Positions 17,367 to 26,021 of a DNA stretch of 64,000 bases are shown piece after piece. A model generated the notes under the pieces. It was not told where the DNA came from and did not search any database. It saw nothing but the letters and a program-made list of their open reading frames with translations. The stretch spans positions 1 to 64,000 of the forward strand of contig JBGCEJ010000035.1 of the NCBI GenBank assembly GCA_045106235.1, given 5' to 3'. This stretch comes from UBA4427 sp045106235. GTDB taxonomy: Bacteria; Myxococcota_A; UBA9160; UBA4427. The number at the start of each line of letters is the position of its first letter. The first letter of the stretch is position 1. The translations under genes and the position numbers were made by a program.

Positions 17367-17729
17367 TTATGCGTTTCGTCGTTCGAGGGCTTCCTGTTCT
17401 GCCTTGCAGTCGATGCAGAGTTCCGCGACGGGCCGCGCTTCGATGCGCTTGATCGAGATCTGCTCGCCGCAGCTCTCGCACTCGCCGTAAACGCCGTCTT
17501 CGATCTTCTGCAAAGCCTGCTCAATCTTGCTGATCAGGCCGCGCTCGCGCTCGCGCAAACGCCCCTGGAAAGCCAGATTCATCTCTGACGAGGCTGCATC
17601 GATCTCATCCGGGAAATCGTCGGGATCCAGATGGATATCGCCCGAAAGTGTCTTTTGGGCGTTCCCCATCAGCTCATCGCGCTGTCCCTCGAGGACCTTC
17701 TTGAACCGCTCCATATCACGCTTCTTCAA
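17367..17729 (-). CDS. dksA: DksA/TraR-family RNA polymerase-binding zinc-finger protein
   Basis: A 120-residue protein that enters the RNA polymerase secondary channel and works with ppGpp in other bacteria. It starts MKKRDMERFKKVLEGQRDELM (coiled coil), has the tip motif DEIDAASSE (the D-x-x-D-x-A type acidic tip), a second helix RLRERERGLISKIEQALQKIEDGVYGEC, and a complete four-Cys zinc finger (CESCG...CIDC). Length is a little short of E. coli DksA (151). Its position before tsaD suggests co-transcription. Confidence 0.9.
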   Translation of the reverse strand: MKKRDMERFKKVLEGQRDELMGNAQKTLSGDIHLDPDDFPDEIDAASSEMNLAFQGRLRERERGLISKIEQALQKIEDGVYGECESCGEQISIKRIEARPVAELCIDCKAEQEALERRNA

Positions 17730-17892
17730 CGCTCTGCTCCATCCGCTCGGGTTTCTGATCCACCCAAGTCATCTCGTCCATGTTCGCAAAACAACCTCGT
17801 TCACCCCTCTGGTGAACTCCCCTGAACAGCAAAACTGTCCAGCGGCCGTCCCGCGATTCCATCTCTATCTACGCGCCGGGTCCCAGGCGATT

Positions 17893-18762
17893 TTACGCCC
17901 CAGGTCCAAGCCGTTTTAACTGTCGATCTGCTTCCGCGGCTCGCTTCGAGTCCGGGTAATCCTTCTGCACGCGCTTGAAAACCGTCCGCGCCGCTTCATG
18001 AAATTTCGGGCCCAGCTTCAAAAGCGATTCACCTTGCCGGTAGAGCGCGTCAGGCGCCTTCGGACTTTCGGGATAAACACTCACCACCGCGTTGAAGCGA
18101 ACGACGGCGCGCTTGAACTCTGCGTTCTTATACGTGCAGTCCGCGAGCCAATAAGCCGCATCGTCGGCATAGCCCGAGGTCGGATAGGCTTGGAGATAGG
18201 CCGTGAATTCCTCGATACAGGCGTCGTAGTCGTTGGCGCGCCAGGATTCGAGCGCCGATTGGTAGCCCGCGATTTGCTGATCCGGAGAAGGCGATGAAAT
18301 GCCTCGCCCGCTGAGCCCCCCGGCCACACCGGCGGTCGCGCCGGTTCCCGCGGTCGTCCCCGTCACACCGGAAACGCTTGAGCCGCCTGAGACGCTTGAG
18401 CCACCGCCGCGGACCGCTCCGCCTGCGCTCGCGAGCCCTTGCTGCGTCACCGCCGTTCGCGTGCGCCGCACCTCTTCAAGCGCGTCCGCCGCTTCTTTGC
18501 GCGCGAGTTCGAGCTCGCCCTGAAGATCCCGCACCTCCTGGCGCAGCGTGTCCACATCCGAGGAGAGCCCGGCAATCCGCGCGAAGGGATCCGGCGATTC
18601 CCGTCGCTGGGAATGCGCGTCCGCAACACGTTCTTTGAGCGCCAGGAAATCGCCCTGGGTCGCGCATCCGCTCAGTAGGGCAAGCCCCAAGAAGCCCGCA
18701 GCAATCGCGGAAAATCCTTGAATTTGGCCCTTTTGAGAATCGGTCTGTATGAATTTCAGCAC
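17893..18762 (-). CDS. cpoB: CpoB/YbgF-type Tol-associated protein, here a lipoprotein
   Basis: A 289-residue protein. The signal peptide ends in the lipobox ALLSGC (Cys33), so it is predicted to be lipidated; well-studied CpoB proteins are soluble and periplasmic. A coiled-coil segment follows (LSSDVDTLRQEVRDLQGELELARKEAADALEEVRR), then a Gly/Ser-rich linker and a C-terminal TPR domain (YQSALESWRANDYDACIEEFTAYLQAYP and two more repeats). CpoB coordinates peptidoglycan synthesis with Tol-driven outer-membrane constriction. It is the last gene of the tol cluster, 60 bases after tolB. Confidence 0.85.
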   Translation of the reverse strand: MLKFIQTDSQKGQIQGFSAIAAGFLGLALLSGCATQGDFLALKERVADAHSQRRESPDPFARIAGLSSDVDTLRQEVRDLQGELELARKEAADALEEVRRTRTAVTQQGLASAGGAVRGGGSSVSGGSSVSGVTGTTAGTGATAGVAGGLSGRGISSPSPDQQIAGYQSALESWRANDYDACIEEFTAYLQAYPTSGYADDAAYWLADCTYKNAEFKRAVVRFNAVVSVYPESPKAPDALYRQGESLLKLGPKFHEAARTVFKRVQKDYPDSKRAAEADRQLKRLGPGA

Positions 18763-18822
18763 GGCTTCTCCTCCCCTTCGAATCTCAGCGACCCGTTTGG
18801 GGGCGCGCAGTTTAGCAGGCTA

Positions 18823-20253
18823 TCAGCGGGACTGTGGCCCCCAAGCGGGTTGAATATTCTTCCCAGAGCGACCTGTGAGGCGCATCAGGTTCTCTCCGTT
18901 CCAATCCATCACGAAAATATCGTCTCGACCTCGTCTCGCTGAGCTGAAAGCGATTTTGCGGGAGTCCGGCGACCAGCTGGGGGACTCGTCGCTGCGTGCA
19001 TGCTCGACGATCGGAAAAGTGACCTCGCCCATCGGGTCGATGAGCCAAATGTCGAATTGCCCCCGCACCCGAGTCTCGTAGGCGATCCAGCGGCCGTCCG
19101 GAGACCAGGCAGGGGACGTATTATAGGAGCCCGTATAGGTCAGCCGACGCAGATTTCCGCCGTCGCGGTCCATCACGTAGAGCTGCGGCGATCCCGTCCG
19201 GTCCGATACGAAGACGATCTGCTTCCCATCCGGCGACCAGGAGGGGGAAACATCGATCGCAGGCGAGTTCGTCAGCCGCTTCGGCTGACTCCCCCGACGC
19301 TTCATCGTGAAGATCTCCGAGGCCCCGTCGACGCTGGAAACCACCGCGACCTCTTCCCCGCTCGGATCAAACCGGCCGCGGTATTTCGGCCGGCCGGCGA
19401 GAATATTGCGCAGGATCGGTCCCGGCTTCACGGAATCGCTCCGCGAGGTCAGGTGAAAATCAGGCTGGCCCGAGGCATAAGAGACGTAAAGAATCGCGCG
19501 CCCATCTGGCACCCATTCCGGAAACATCTTGATCGTATTGCTGCGGGTTGCAGGCCGGGCATCCCGACCATCCGCGGACATGACGTAGAGCTCGCGCTGC
19601 CCCGTTCGGTCCGAAATAAAGGCGATCTCCGTCGCCGAGACGCCGCGCGTCCCCGTCAGAGATTCCACGGTCTCGTCCGCAACAATTCGCCCGAGCTGAT
19701 CCAACCGGTCCCGGTCGCCCGCCACGCGCCCCACCTTCAACTCTTTGCAGCGCGCCACGTCCCAAACCCGAAGGTCCGCCCGCAGACGCGCTCCGTCGCG
19801 TCTCACTTCGCCCTGCAAAACCGCATCCGCACCACTCTGCTTCCACGTATCGCATTCGAAGCCGCCCGCGGCCTCGAGCGCCTCGCTGTCCTCGGGGCCC
19901 AAATACGCCTCGCGCTTGAGCGGAAGCACGACGCTCGAAAACGCGAGTCCCTTCTCGATCTCCTCGCGCAGCGTATTGATTCGTTCTTCGCCCACCGGCG
20001 CACCGACCTGCTTAAACCGCAGCACCGCCGTCCGGAAGGCCTTTGCCGCCCCGGGCGTAATTTCAAGCGTGGGCAGAGGTCCCTGCTCGTCCTCCAGGCT
20101 CTGCGCAGACGCAGTCCCGGGACCGCTTGCGGCCCCCGCCAAAGCCCCAGCGAGCGCGAGCGCCACAAAACGACCGACCCAGACTGAATTCCCGAGTCGA
20201 CGCTCTTTCAAGCGCATTCCTACTTCTGCTTTCACGACCTGAATGCGTCGCAT
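18823..20253 (-). CDS. tolB: Tol-Pal system periplasmic protein TolB
   Basis: A 476-residue exported protein. After a rather long signal region (hydrophobic core about residues 29-50, ending TASA) comes the N-terminal domain, then a WD40-like propeller with repeated SPDGKQIVFVSDRTG / SWSPD / PQLYVMDRDGGNLRRLT motifs. TolB links TolA and Pal in the outer-membrane constriction machinery. GGAG 6 bases upstream supports ATG 20253; an internal ATG at 20217 would shorten the signal n-region. It lies 30 bases after the tolA-like gene. Confidence 0.93.
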   Translation of the reverse strand: MRRIQVVKAEVGMRLKERRLGNSVWVGRFVALALAGALAGAASGPGTASAQSLEDEQGPLPTLEITPGAAKAFRTAVLRFKQVGAPVGEERINTLREEIEKGLAFSSVVLPLKREAYLGPEDSEALEAAGGFECDTWKQSGADAVLQGEVRRDGARLRADLRVWDVARCKELKVGRVAGDRDRLDQLGRIVADETVESLTGTRGVSATEIAFISDRTGQRELYVMSADGRDARPATRSNTIKMFPEWVPDGRAILYVSYASGQPDFHLTSRSDSVKPGPILRNILAGRPKYRGRFDPSGEEVAVVSSVDGASEIFTMKRRGSQPKRLTNSPAIDVSPSWSPDGKQIVFVSDRTGSPQLYVMDRDGGNLRRLTYTGSYNTSPAWSPDGRWIAYETRVRGQFDIWLIDPMGEVTFPIVEHARSDESPSWSPDSRKIAFSSARRGRDDIFVMDWNGENLMRLTGRSGKNIQPAWGPQSR

Positions 20254-20283
20254 AACAACTCCCCCCAATGCGCAATGCGCGTT

Positions 20284-21162
20284 CTACTCTGATTCCGACC
20301 GAAACACGAACCGCACCGGGCCCGATCTCGGCGGAGGCGGCAAAGGCGTCGCCTTCATCACGCCCCGCACAGCGCTATCGTCAAAATTGGGATCGCCCGA
20401 AGACCCCACCACCTTGGGCTCGCCTAACAAATCTCCCGCCGCGGAGATTCGAATCTCAAGCTGCGTCGCAAGGCCTTGGCCGCGATGCTGCGGCAGGGCG
20501 ATCCAGGTCCGCTTGACTCGCCGCTCCATCGCGATTTTCCAGCGCGCCAGATCCGAGGCCATCTTCACCCCGTCCTGGCCACCACTCGTTCCGGGCGTAC
20601 CGCTGGAGGTCGCGGGCTCCGCAGGCTCTTCCTTTGCAGGCGCCCTCTGCAGCGATTCCGAAACATCGTCCCCGCCCAGTTCATCCATCAGCGCCGCGAG
20701 TGCGTCGTCGTGGCTCAGCTCCTTCTCCGGCGTCGTCCGCTTCGGTCGCGGCTTGGGCGCAGGTTTCGGTCGTGCTTTCGGCTTGGGCTCGGCCTTTGGC
20801 TTCGGCTGCACCTTGGCCACCTTGCTCGGCGATTCCTCGGGCAGAACCTGAACCGGGGCTTTCGGGGCGGGGGGCGCAGGCGGAGGTGGTTCCGCGGCCT
20901 CCGGCGGCGGGGCGGGAGCCGGGGGCTTCGGAGCGGACGCGCGGGGCGGCGCGCTCGGAGCGGATTTCGGCGCGGCGAGCGATGGCCCGATCAGATCCAC
21001 GGCGAGAACTTCGGGGAAATCGGCGTGCTCCGGCGAGGGCGAAAACGCGAAGGCGCCCACCATCAGACCATGAATGGCCAAGGAGACGAGCATCGCGTTG
21101 CGCAGCCGCCGGCGATGATCGAGCGCTTGCTCGTCCTGCCAGCCGACGAGATCCGCGCTCAA
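20284..21162 (-). CDS. tolA: TolA-like energy-transducing protein with TonB-type C-terminal domain
   Basis: A 292-residue protein. One membrane segment near residues 23-41 (AMLVSLAIHGLMVGAFAF) anchors it in the inner membrane. A long periplasmic linker of Pro, Ala and Lys (PKPKAEPKPKARPKPAPKPRPKR) follows. The C-terminal 90 residues form a TonB/TolA-type domain (WKIAMERRVKRTWIALPQ...LEIRISAAGDLLGEPKVVGSSGDPNFDDSAVRGVMKATPLPPPP). Its start overlaps tolR by 4 bases. Position, not sequence alone, makes it TolA. Confidence 0.85.
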   Translation of the reverse strand: MSADLVGWQDEQALDHRRRLRNAMLVSLAIHGLMVGAFAFSPSPEHADFPEVLAVDLIGPSLAAPKSAPSAPPRASAPKPPAPAPPPEAAEPPPPAPPAPKAPVQVLPEESPSKVAKVQPKPKAEPKPKARPKPAPKPRPKRTTPEKELSHDDALAALMDELGGDDVSESLQRAPAKEEPAEPATSSGTPGTSGGQDGVKMASDLARWKIAMERRVKRTWIALPQHRGQGLATQLEIRISAAGDLLGEPKVVGSSGDPNFDDSAVRGVMKATPLPPPPRSGPVRFVFRSESE

Positions 21163-21572
21163 CGCTCTTCCTCGGTCACGATCCCCAGCCGCGTTGCCCC
21201 GGCCCGCCGAGCGGCGGCCATGGCCTGCACGACCAGACCGTACGGCGCTGCTTCATCGGCGCGCAGGAAGACCTCTTTCGAACCCCGGGCCTCGAAGACC
21301 GCTTCGAGCTTCGCCTGCAGTTCGCTTTCGGGAATTTCCTTTCGCGCAAGCGAATAGCGTCCGTCTTCCGTCACCGTCAGCACCAGCGGCGCCGAGGGCA
21401 TTCGAATCGGTTGCGTCGTGGTCTCCGGGAGATTCACGTCCATGCCCTGCAGCATGAGCGGTGCGGTGACCATGAAGATAATGAGCAGCACTAACACCAC
21501 GTCCACGAAGGGCGTGACGTTGATCTCTGCGTTGCCGCGTCGCGTGCGACCTCTTGAGAGTTGAACCGCCAT
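21159..21572 (-). CDS. tolR: TolR/ExbD proton-channel subunit
   Basis: A 137-residue inner-membrane protein. One transmembrane helix at about residues 20-40 (INVTPFVDVVLVLLIIFMVTAPLM) carries the proton-relay Asp in PFVDVVLVLL. The periplasmic remainder has the family strands PLVLTVTEDGRYSL and VFLRADEAAPYGLVVQAMAAARRAGATRLGIVTE. It couples the proton gradient to TolA together with TolQ. Fifteen bases separate it from tolQ. Confidence 0.95.
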   Translation of the reverse strand: MAVQLSRGRTRRGNAEINVTPFVDVVLVLLIIFMVTAPLMLQGMDVNLPETTTQPIRMPSAPLVLTVTEDGRYSLARKEIPESELQAKLEAVFEARGSKEVFLRADEAAPYGLVVQAMAAARRAGATRLGIVTEEER

Positions 21573-21587
21573 AGCGAATGAACCGAC

Positions 21588-22313
21588 CTAACCGCGGGGC
21601 GCGGCCGAGCCGCCCTCGCCTTCCGAACCCACAACCGTTTTCACAGCCTGAGTCTGAACAAGGCGGTCAAGATCTTCACCAAATTGCTCAGAGAAACGCT
21701 CGAGCATCCCAAGCACGCCATCGATCCGGCCGCCGAACGCGTTGTACGCGATGGTTGCGGGAATCGCGGCCAAGAGACCGACCGCGGTGGCGACCAGCGC
21801 TTCGGCGATCCCCGGCCCCACGACCGCGAGCGAGGCCTGCCCCGCTTCGCCGATGCTCTGGAAGGCCGCGATAATGCCGACCACGGTCCCAAAGAGCCCG
21901 ATAAAGGGCGTCGTGCTGCCCGTTGTGGCAAGAAACGGCATCCCTCGTTCGAGTCGCCGCATCTGCCCGGCGCCCGTCCACGCAATCGAGCGTTCAAGCT
22001 CTTGCAGCAGCTGGTCCCGACTCCGGTCCGCCGCATTGCGGTTCCGCGCGCCCTGCAATTCATCCCCGGTCGTCAAAAAGACGACGGAGAGCGGACTCCG
22101 GTCCAAATGCCGGGCCGCATCATAGGCTTCACTAAATCCTTCACGTCGATAGACCTCGAGAAAGGCCTCGCTATCCTGATCGGCAGCGCGTAGTTCCCAC
22201 CATTTCGTGACGATGATCGTCAGAGACGTGATGGAAAACAGTACGAGCACCAAAAGGACGAGCTTGACGATAAGACCTGCCTGTAGAATCAGGCTGATCA
22301 GGTCAAAGCTCAC
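21588..22313 (-). CDS. tolQ: TolQ/ExbB proton-channel subunit
   Basis: A 241-residue inner-membrane protein with three predicted helices: residues 6-32, a middle pair around GSTTPFIGLFGTVVGIIAAFQSI, and ALVATAVGLLAAIPATIAYNAF. The GTVVGI and ATAVGLLAAIPA motifs are standard for the MotA/TolQ/ExbB family. I chose a GTG start at 22313 because a strong GGGGGGA lies 8 bases upstream; ATG codons at 22334, 22343 and 22376 are in frame but less well supported. First gene of the tol cluster. Confidence 0.93.
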   Translation of the reverse strand: MSFDLISLILQAGLIVKLVLLVLVLFSITSLTIIVTKWWELRAADQDSEAFLEVYRREGFSEAYDAARHLDRSPLSVVFLTTGDELQGARNRNAADRSRDQLLQELERSIAWTGAGQMRRLERGMPFLATTGSTTPFIGLFGTVVGIIAAFQSIGEAGQASLAVVGPGIAEALVATAVGLLAAIPATIAYNAFGGRIDGVLGMLERFSEQFGEDLDRLVQTQAVKTVVGSEGEGGSAAPRG

Positions 22314-22481
22314 GGCGTATCCCCCCTTCGCCATGCTCCTCATGACACTGATGAAACAAGCCGAAAAGGCCCTCACCAGGACACAAGAAGCGATTATCGC
22401 TCACGGCGCAATCGCCGCTAAGCCATCCGGACACCGCACAAACGATCCCGGTGCCGCGGAATCTAGGGAAGAAGGAGATTC

Positions 22482-24038
22482 ATGACCATTCGAGTTCAGA
22501 TCGATGCAGGGGATGTTGCAGAAACTCAGGCCGAGACCCTCGTGATCCCGATCACGCGGCGCGGTGAAACACCCAGCGCTCTGCCCCAGGGCCTGTCTGG
22601 CCTGGACCGCCGCATGGGCGGGCGACTCAGCGACGCGATTCGCTCAGGTGATTTCAAAGCGGGCGCGGGCGACCGGCTGACGATCTACGGACCGAAAACG
22701 GCCAAGATCGTTCGCTGCATCTTTCTTGGGCTCGGCGAGGCGGAGGCCGTCGACGACGCGGCACTTCGAAATCTCGGCGGCCGGGTCGGCCGTGAGACGG
22801 GTCGAGCCGGCTACGGACGCATCGTTCTGGTGGTGCCTCCGGGCTCGGGCCTCGCCGCAGAGCGAGCCACCGCGCCTCTCACCGAGGGCATCCATCTGGG
22901 TGCCTACCAATTTGATCGCTACAAGACCGCGGGCAAGAAAAGCGCCGGGCGCAAAACCAAGGGCAAGGCGAAGAGCACCAAGTCGAGCTCGACGATCAAG
23001 ATCGCATATGTCCGAAAGGCTAAAAATCTTTCGGCTCTGCGGGCGTCAGCCAAACGCGCCTCTCAAGTCGCCGAGAGCCAGACCTTGGCCCGGGATCTCT
23101 CAAACGAGCCGCCGAACACGATTTACCCGGAGACCTTGGCCAGTGAAGCGCGCAAGATGGCGCGCGCGGTCGGCCTGAAATGTCAGGTGATGGCGGTTCC
23201 CGAACTCGAACGTCGGGGCATGGGCGCCCTCCTCGCTGTCGGCCAGGGCAGCCTCCGCCCGCCGCGCATGATCGTGCTCGAACACGGCGCGACGCCAAAA
23301 CGAAAAAAGGCCGGCACCATCGCCATGATCGGCAAGGGCATCACCTTCGACTCGGGCGGTCTCTCGCTCAAGACCGCAGGCGGGATGCTGGAGATGAAGC
23401 ATGACATGCATGGTGCGGCGAGTGTGATCGGCGCGATGCGAGCCATCGCGCTGCTCGACCTTCCAATTCATGTCGTCGCTGTCATCGCAGCCGCGGAGAA
23501 TATGCCGAGCGCGAAGGCGTATCGACCGAGCGATATCATCGAGTCGGCGTCTGGGCAGACGATCGAAATCGTGAACACCGACGCGGAAGGCCGGCTCGTG
23601 ATGGCGGATGCGCTCGACTACGCAGTGAAGACGTATAAGCCCGACGCGATGATCGATATCGCGACGCTGACGGGCGCAGCCATGATGGCCTTCGGGCCTT
23701 GGGCTACGGCGGGCCTTGGCAATGATGACGATGTGCTTGAGGAGCTCTGCGAAGCGGGACGGCAGACGGGGGAAACGGTTTGGCCGATGCCTCTGCTCGA
23801 CGTGCATGAGAAGGCGATGCGCAGCAAGGTGGCCGACTGGAAAAACTCCGGCGGCCGCGACGCAGGTATCTCAACGGCCGGCGCGTTTCTGCGCGGTTTC
23901 GTGGGTGACACGCCTTGGGTGCATCTCGACATTGCCGGCTCCGGCATGACTGGAAATCAAACGCCCCTGCATATTGGTGGCGGAACGGGTGTCGGCGTGC
24001 GCATGCTGACCGAGTGGGTTCGCGCTCGCAGCGCATAG
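22482..24038 (+). CDS. pepA: Leucyl aminopeptidase PepA (M17 family)
   Basis: A 518-residue two-metal aminopeptidase. The N-terminal macro-like domain is followed by the catalytic domain: GKGITFDSGGLSLKTAGGMLEMKHDMHGAA (Lys and Asp ligands), AAAENMPSAKAYRPSDII and the signature NTDAEGRLVMADALDYA. A Lys-rich insert (KTAGKKSAGRKTKGKAKSTKSSS) lies around residues 146-168 and is longer than usual. AGGAG 6 bases upstream fixes the ATG. It reads divergently from tolQ across 168 bases. Confidence 0.95.
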   Translation: MTIRVQIDAGDVAETQAETLVIPITRRGETPSALPQGLSGLDRRMGGRLSDAIRSGDFKAGAGDRLTIYGPKTAKIVRCIFLGLGEAEAVDDAALRNLGGRVGRETGRAGYGRIVLVVPPGSGLAAERATAPLTEGIHLGAYQFDRYKTAGKKSAGRKTKGKAKSTKSSSTIKIAYVRKAKNLSALRASAKRASQVAESQTLARDLSNEPPNTIYPETLASEARKMARAVGLKCQVMAVPELERRGMGALLAVGQGSLRPPRMIVLEHGATPKRKKAGTIAMIGKGITFDSGGLSLKTAGGMLEMKHDMHGAASVIGAMRAIALLDLPIHVVAVIAAAENMPSAKAYRPSDIIESASGQTIEIVNTDAEGRLVMADALDYAVKTYKPDAMIDIATLTGAAMMAFGPWATAGLGNDDDVLEELCEAGRQTGETVWPMPLLDVHEKAMRSKVADWKNSGGRDAGISTAGAFLRGFVGDTPWVHLDIAGSGMTGNQTPLHIGGGTGVGVRMLTEWVRARSA

Positions 24039-24060
24039 CGCGCACGTTTCTCCAGAGGCT

Positions 24061-24114
24061 GCGCACTCCCTTCGTTTTGAGAAGTTAGAATCGGGATGAA
24101 GGGAGTGAGCGCGC
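24061..24114. terminator. Inverted repeat downstream of pepA, possible terminator
   Basis: Arms CACTCCCTTC (24064-24073) and GAAGGGAGTG (24098-24107) pair perfectly around a 24-base loop, with further partial pairing outside (GCGC and GCGC). It lies 25 bases after the pepA stop. No T-run follows, so the function as a terminator is uncertain. The rest of the 334-base gap to the cytochrome gene shows only a small GCAACC/GGTTGC hairpin near 24239-24253 and no gene. Confidence 0.5.
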
Positions 24115-24372
24115 AGAATCACCGGACCCCGAGTCAGGGCATTTCCGGATCTCGCTCGAATGCGGATGTGCCGATTCATTCGACCAGCGCATTGAGGGGG
24201 ATGACAGGGCATTTGTAGTGCGCAGAAGAGAACGCGCGCAACCTTCGGTTGCACCCCTCGACGGCACACGATTCGGGAACCAAACTCTGCGCCGCAGATC
24301 TAATCCGTTGCGAACCGAAAACGAAGTCGCGCGGGAATCATGAACATCCCTACTTTTCGACAGGAGAAAAAA

Positions 24373-24771
24373 ATGACCGCATTTTCGAACCTTTCCAAGA
24401 CGATCCTCGCCACGGCAGCGCTGTCGGGCTTCCTTCTTCCGGGTGCCGCACTCGCAGGCGACGCCGCCGCGGGCAACGCCAAGTTCCAGGAACTCTGCGT
24501 CTCGTGCCACGGCGCCGGCGGCAAGGGCGATGGCCCGACCGGAATGGCGCTCGCCGCAGCCGGACAGCCGGCACCGCGCGATTTCACCGTCGGTGACTTC
24601 AAGCTCGACACGGATAAGGACGGCACCGCAGGAACCGACGCCGACCTCAAGAACGTGATCACGAAGGGCGCGATGGTCTACGGCGGCTCCGCCATGATGG
24701 CTCCGGTCCTCGGCCTGAGCGACGCCGATCTCGACAATCTGGTCGCCTTCATCCGCTCGCTGAAGGAGTAG
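24373..24771 (+). CDS. Small c-type cytochrome
   Basis: A 132-residue periplasmic electron carrier. Residues 1-28 form a signal peptide (AALA cleavage), and the single haem motif CVSCH is at residues 42-46. A Met in YGGSAMMAPVLGLSDADLDNLVAFIRSLKE is the probable sixth ligand, as in class I cytochromes of the CCC/cytochrome_CBB3 type. AGGAG followed by seven A residues leads to the ATG at 24373; the in-frame ATG at 24340 is less likely. The redox partner is unknown. A strong terminator follows. Confidence 0.88.
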   Translation: MTAFSNLSKTILATAALSGFLLPGAALAGDAAAGNAKFQELCVSCHGAGGKGDGPTGMALAAAGQPAPRDFTVGDFKLDTDKDGTAGTDADLKNVITKGAMVYGGSAMMAPVLGLSDADLDNLVAFIRSLKE

Positions 24772-24803
24772 CCGCCCCGGCAGCTCACAAGCTCTAAGCA
24801 GTC

Positions 24804-24848
24804 CAAAACGCGCGGTCCGACTCCCAGGGAGTCCGGCCGCGCGTTTTG
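24804..24848 (+). terminator. Strong terminator hairpin after the cytochrome gene
   Basis: A 45-base hairpin with arms starting CAAAACGCGCGG and ending CCGCGCGTTTTG, 22 bases each, with 20 pairs matched and almost no loop. The right arm ends in TTTTG, and A/T-rich ends on both sides make it plausible in both directions. It isolates the cytochrome from rpoH, whose start codon lies 18 bases further on. Confidence 0.85.
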
Positions 24849-24866
24849 CTATTGTGGGGGGACCCC

Positions 24867-26021
24867 ATGATCGATGAATCCCCCGCGAATGCAGATCGAC
24901 CCGAGTCTCCGGCGCCTGCCCAGGGCGCCGCGGCCGAACGTCGTGTAGGCGACGATGCCATCGAGTTTGAGGCTGCGGACCTCGTCGAAGGAGAACTCGA
25001 TCTAGACGAAGCGTCGGAAGACGCCGAGGCGACAATCAGCGATCCCTCTGAGGCATCTGAAGACGCGGAAGCAGGCGGCCACGATCGCGTCGCCGCCGAC
25101 CGCACCGGGGGGAGCGCCCTACCGATTCCGGCGGACCCGAGTACGCCGGGCGTCGCATCCGCGACCGCTCTCTCCGCGTACATGTCGCAACTGCGGCATC
25201 ACGCGCCGATCTCCCGCGAAGAGGAGCATGAGCTTGCGGTCCAATGGGTGGAAGAAGGAGACGTTGAAGCAGCGAAACTGCTCGTCGTTTCCAACCTCCG
25301 CCTCGTCGTCAAAATCGCGATGGAATACCGTCGCGCCTGGACGAATACCCTCGACCTGATCCAAGAAGGCAATGTGGGCCTGATGGAAGCGGTCCAGCGC
25401 TATGACCCTTACCAAGGCGTAAAGCTCTCTTCCTACGCGGTCTATTGGGTTCGCGCGTATATCCTCAAATACATTCTCGACAATATGCGTTCCGTACGGC
25501 TCGGGACCACGCGCGCTTCACGCAAACTCTTCTTCCGTTTGAACAAGGAAAAGCGTGAGCTTGAACGGCTCGGCTATGAAGTCGAACCCAAACTCCTCGC
25601 GGAAAGACTCGACGTTTCCGAAGACGATGTCATTGATATGGAAGCCCGCCTCTCGCGCCCCGACCTTTCCTTCGATGCGCCGATCCGAAGCGATGAAGGC
25701 GACGGTATGACCTTTGGAGACCGCATGGCCGCCCCCGGCATTTCTTCGGAAGCCTCGGTCGGGGCAAGCGAATTGCGCAGCGTTTTCATGGGCAAGATCG
25801 AGGAGTACGCCGAGTCCCTTTCGGAGCGCGACCTCACGATCCTGCGGGAGCGCATTTTGGCAGAAGAACCGCGCACCCTCGCCGAACTCGGGGAAGAATT
25901 CGAAGTTTCAAGAGAACGCGTCCGGCAGCTCGAAGCGAAGCTGGTAAAACGACTGCGCGTCTATATGGAAGAGAACCTCGTCGATTTCGAATACTACGCC
26001 CCCGGAGCACAGTCCGAATGA
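24867..26021 (+). CDS. rpoH: RNA polymerase sigma factor of the RpoH (sigma-32) group with acidic N-terminal extension
   Basis: A 384-residue sigma factor, about 100 longer than E. coli RpoH. Residues 1-95 are acidic and low-complexity (EDAEATISDPSEASEDAEAGG). Region 1.2/2 follows: LSAYMSQLRHHAPISREEEHELAVQWVEEGDVEAAKLLVVSNLRLVVKIAMEYRRAW, DLIQEGNVGLMEAVQRYDPYQGVKLSSYAVYWVRAYILKYILDN. Region 4 ends in a helix-turn-helix with TLAELGEEFEVSRERVRQLEAKLVKRLR. The pattern is that of heat-shock sigma factors. The ATG at 24867 follows GGGGGGA. The DUF192 gene overlaps its stop by 4 bases. Confidence 0.9.
   Translation: MIDESPANADRPESPAPAQGAAAERRVGDDAIEFEAADLVEGELDLDEASEDAEATISDPSEASEDAEAGGHDRVAADRTGGSALPIPADPSTPGVASATALSAYMSQLRHHAPISREEEHELAVQWVEEGDVEAAKLLVVSNLRLVVKIAMEYRRAWTNTLDLIQEGNVGLMEAVQRYDPYQGVKLSSYAVYWVRAYILKYILDNMRSVRLGTTRASRKLFFRLNKEKRELERLGYEVEPKLLAERLDVSEDDVIDMEARLSRPDLSFDAPIRSDEGDGMTFGDRMAAPGISSEASVGASELRSVFMGKIEEYAESLSERDLTILRERILAEEPRTLAELGEEFEVSRERVRQLEAKLVKRLRVYMEENLVDFEYYAPGAQSE

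Noticed and set aside
19000..20187. 395-codon plus-strand frame opposite tolB
   Set aside because: Shadow of tolB; His/Arg-rich with no domain.
24085..25035. Long open frame on the minus strand opposite rpoH
   Set aside because: The plus-strand frame is a clear sigma factor with full family motifs; the opposite frame is Arg-rich, repetitive and has no recognisable domain, as expected for antisense of GC-rich coding DNA.
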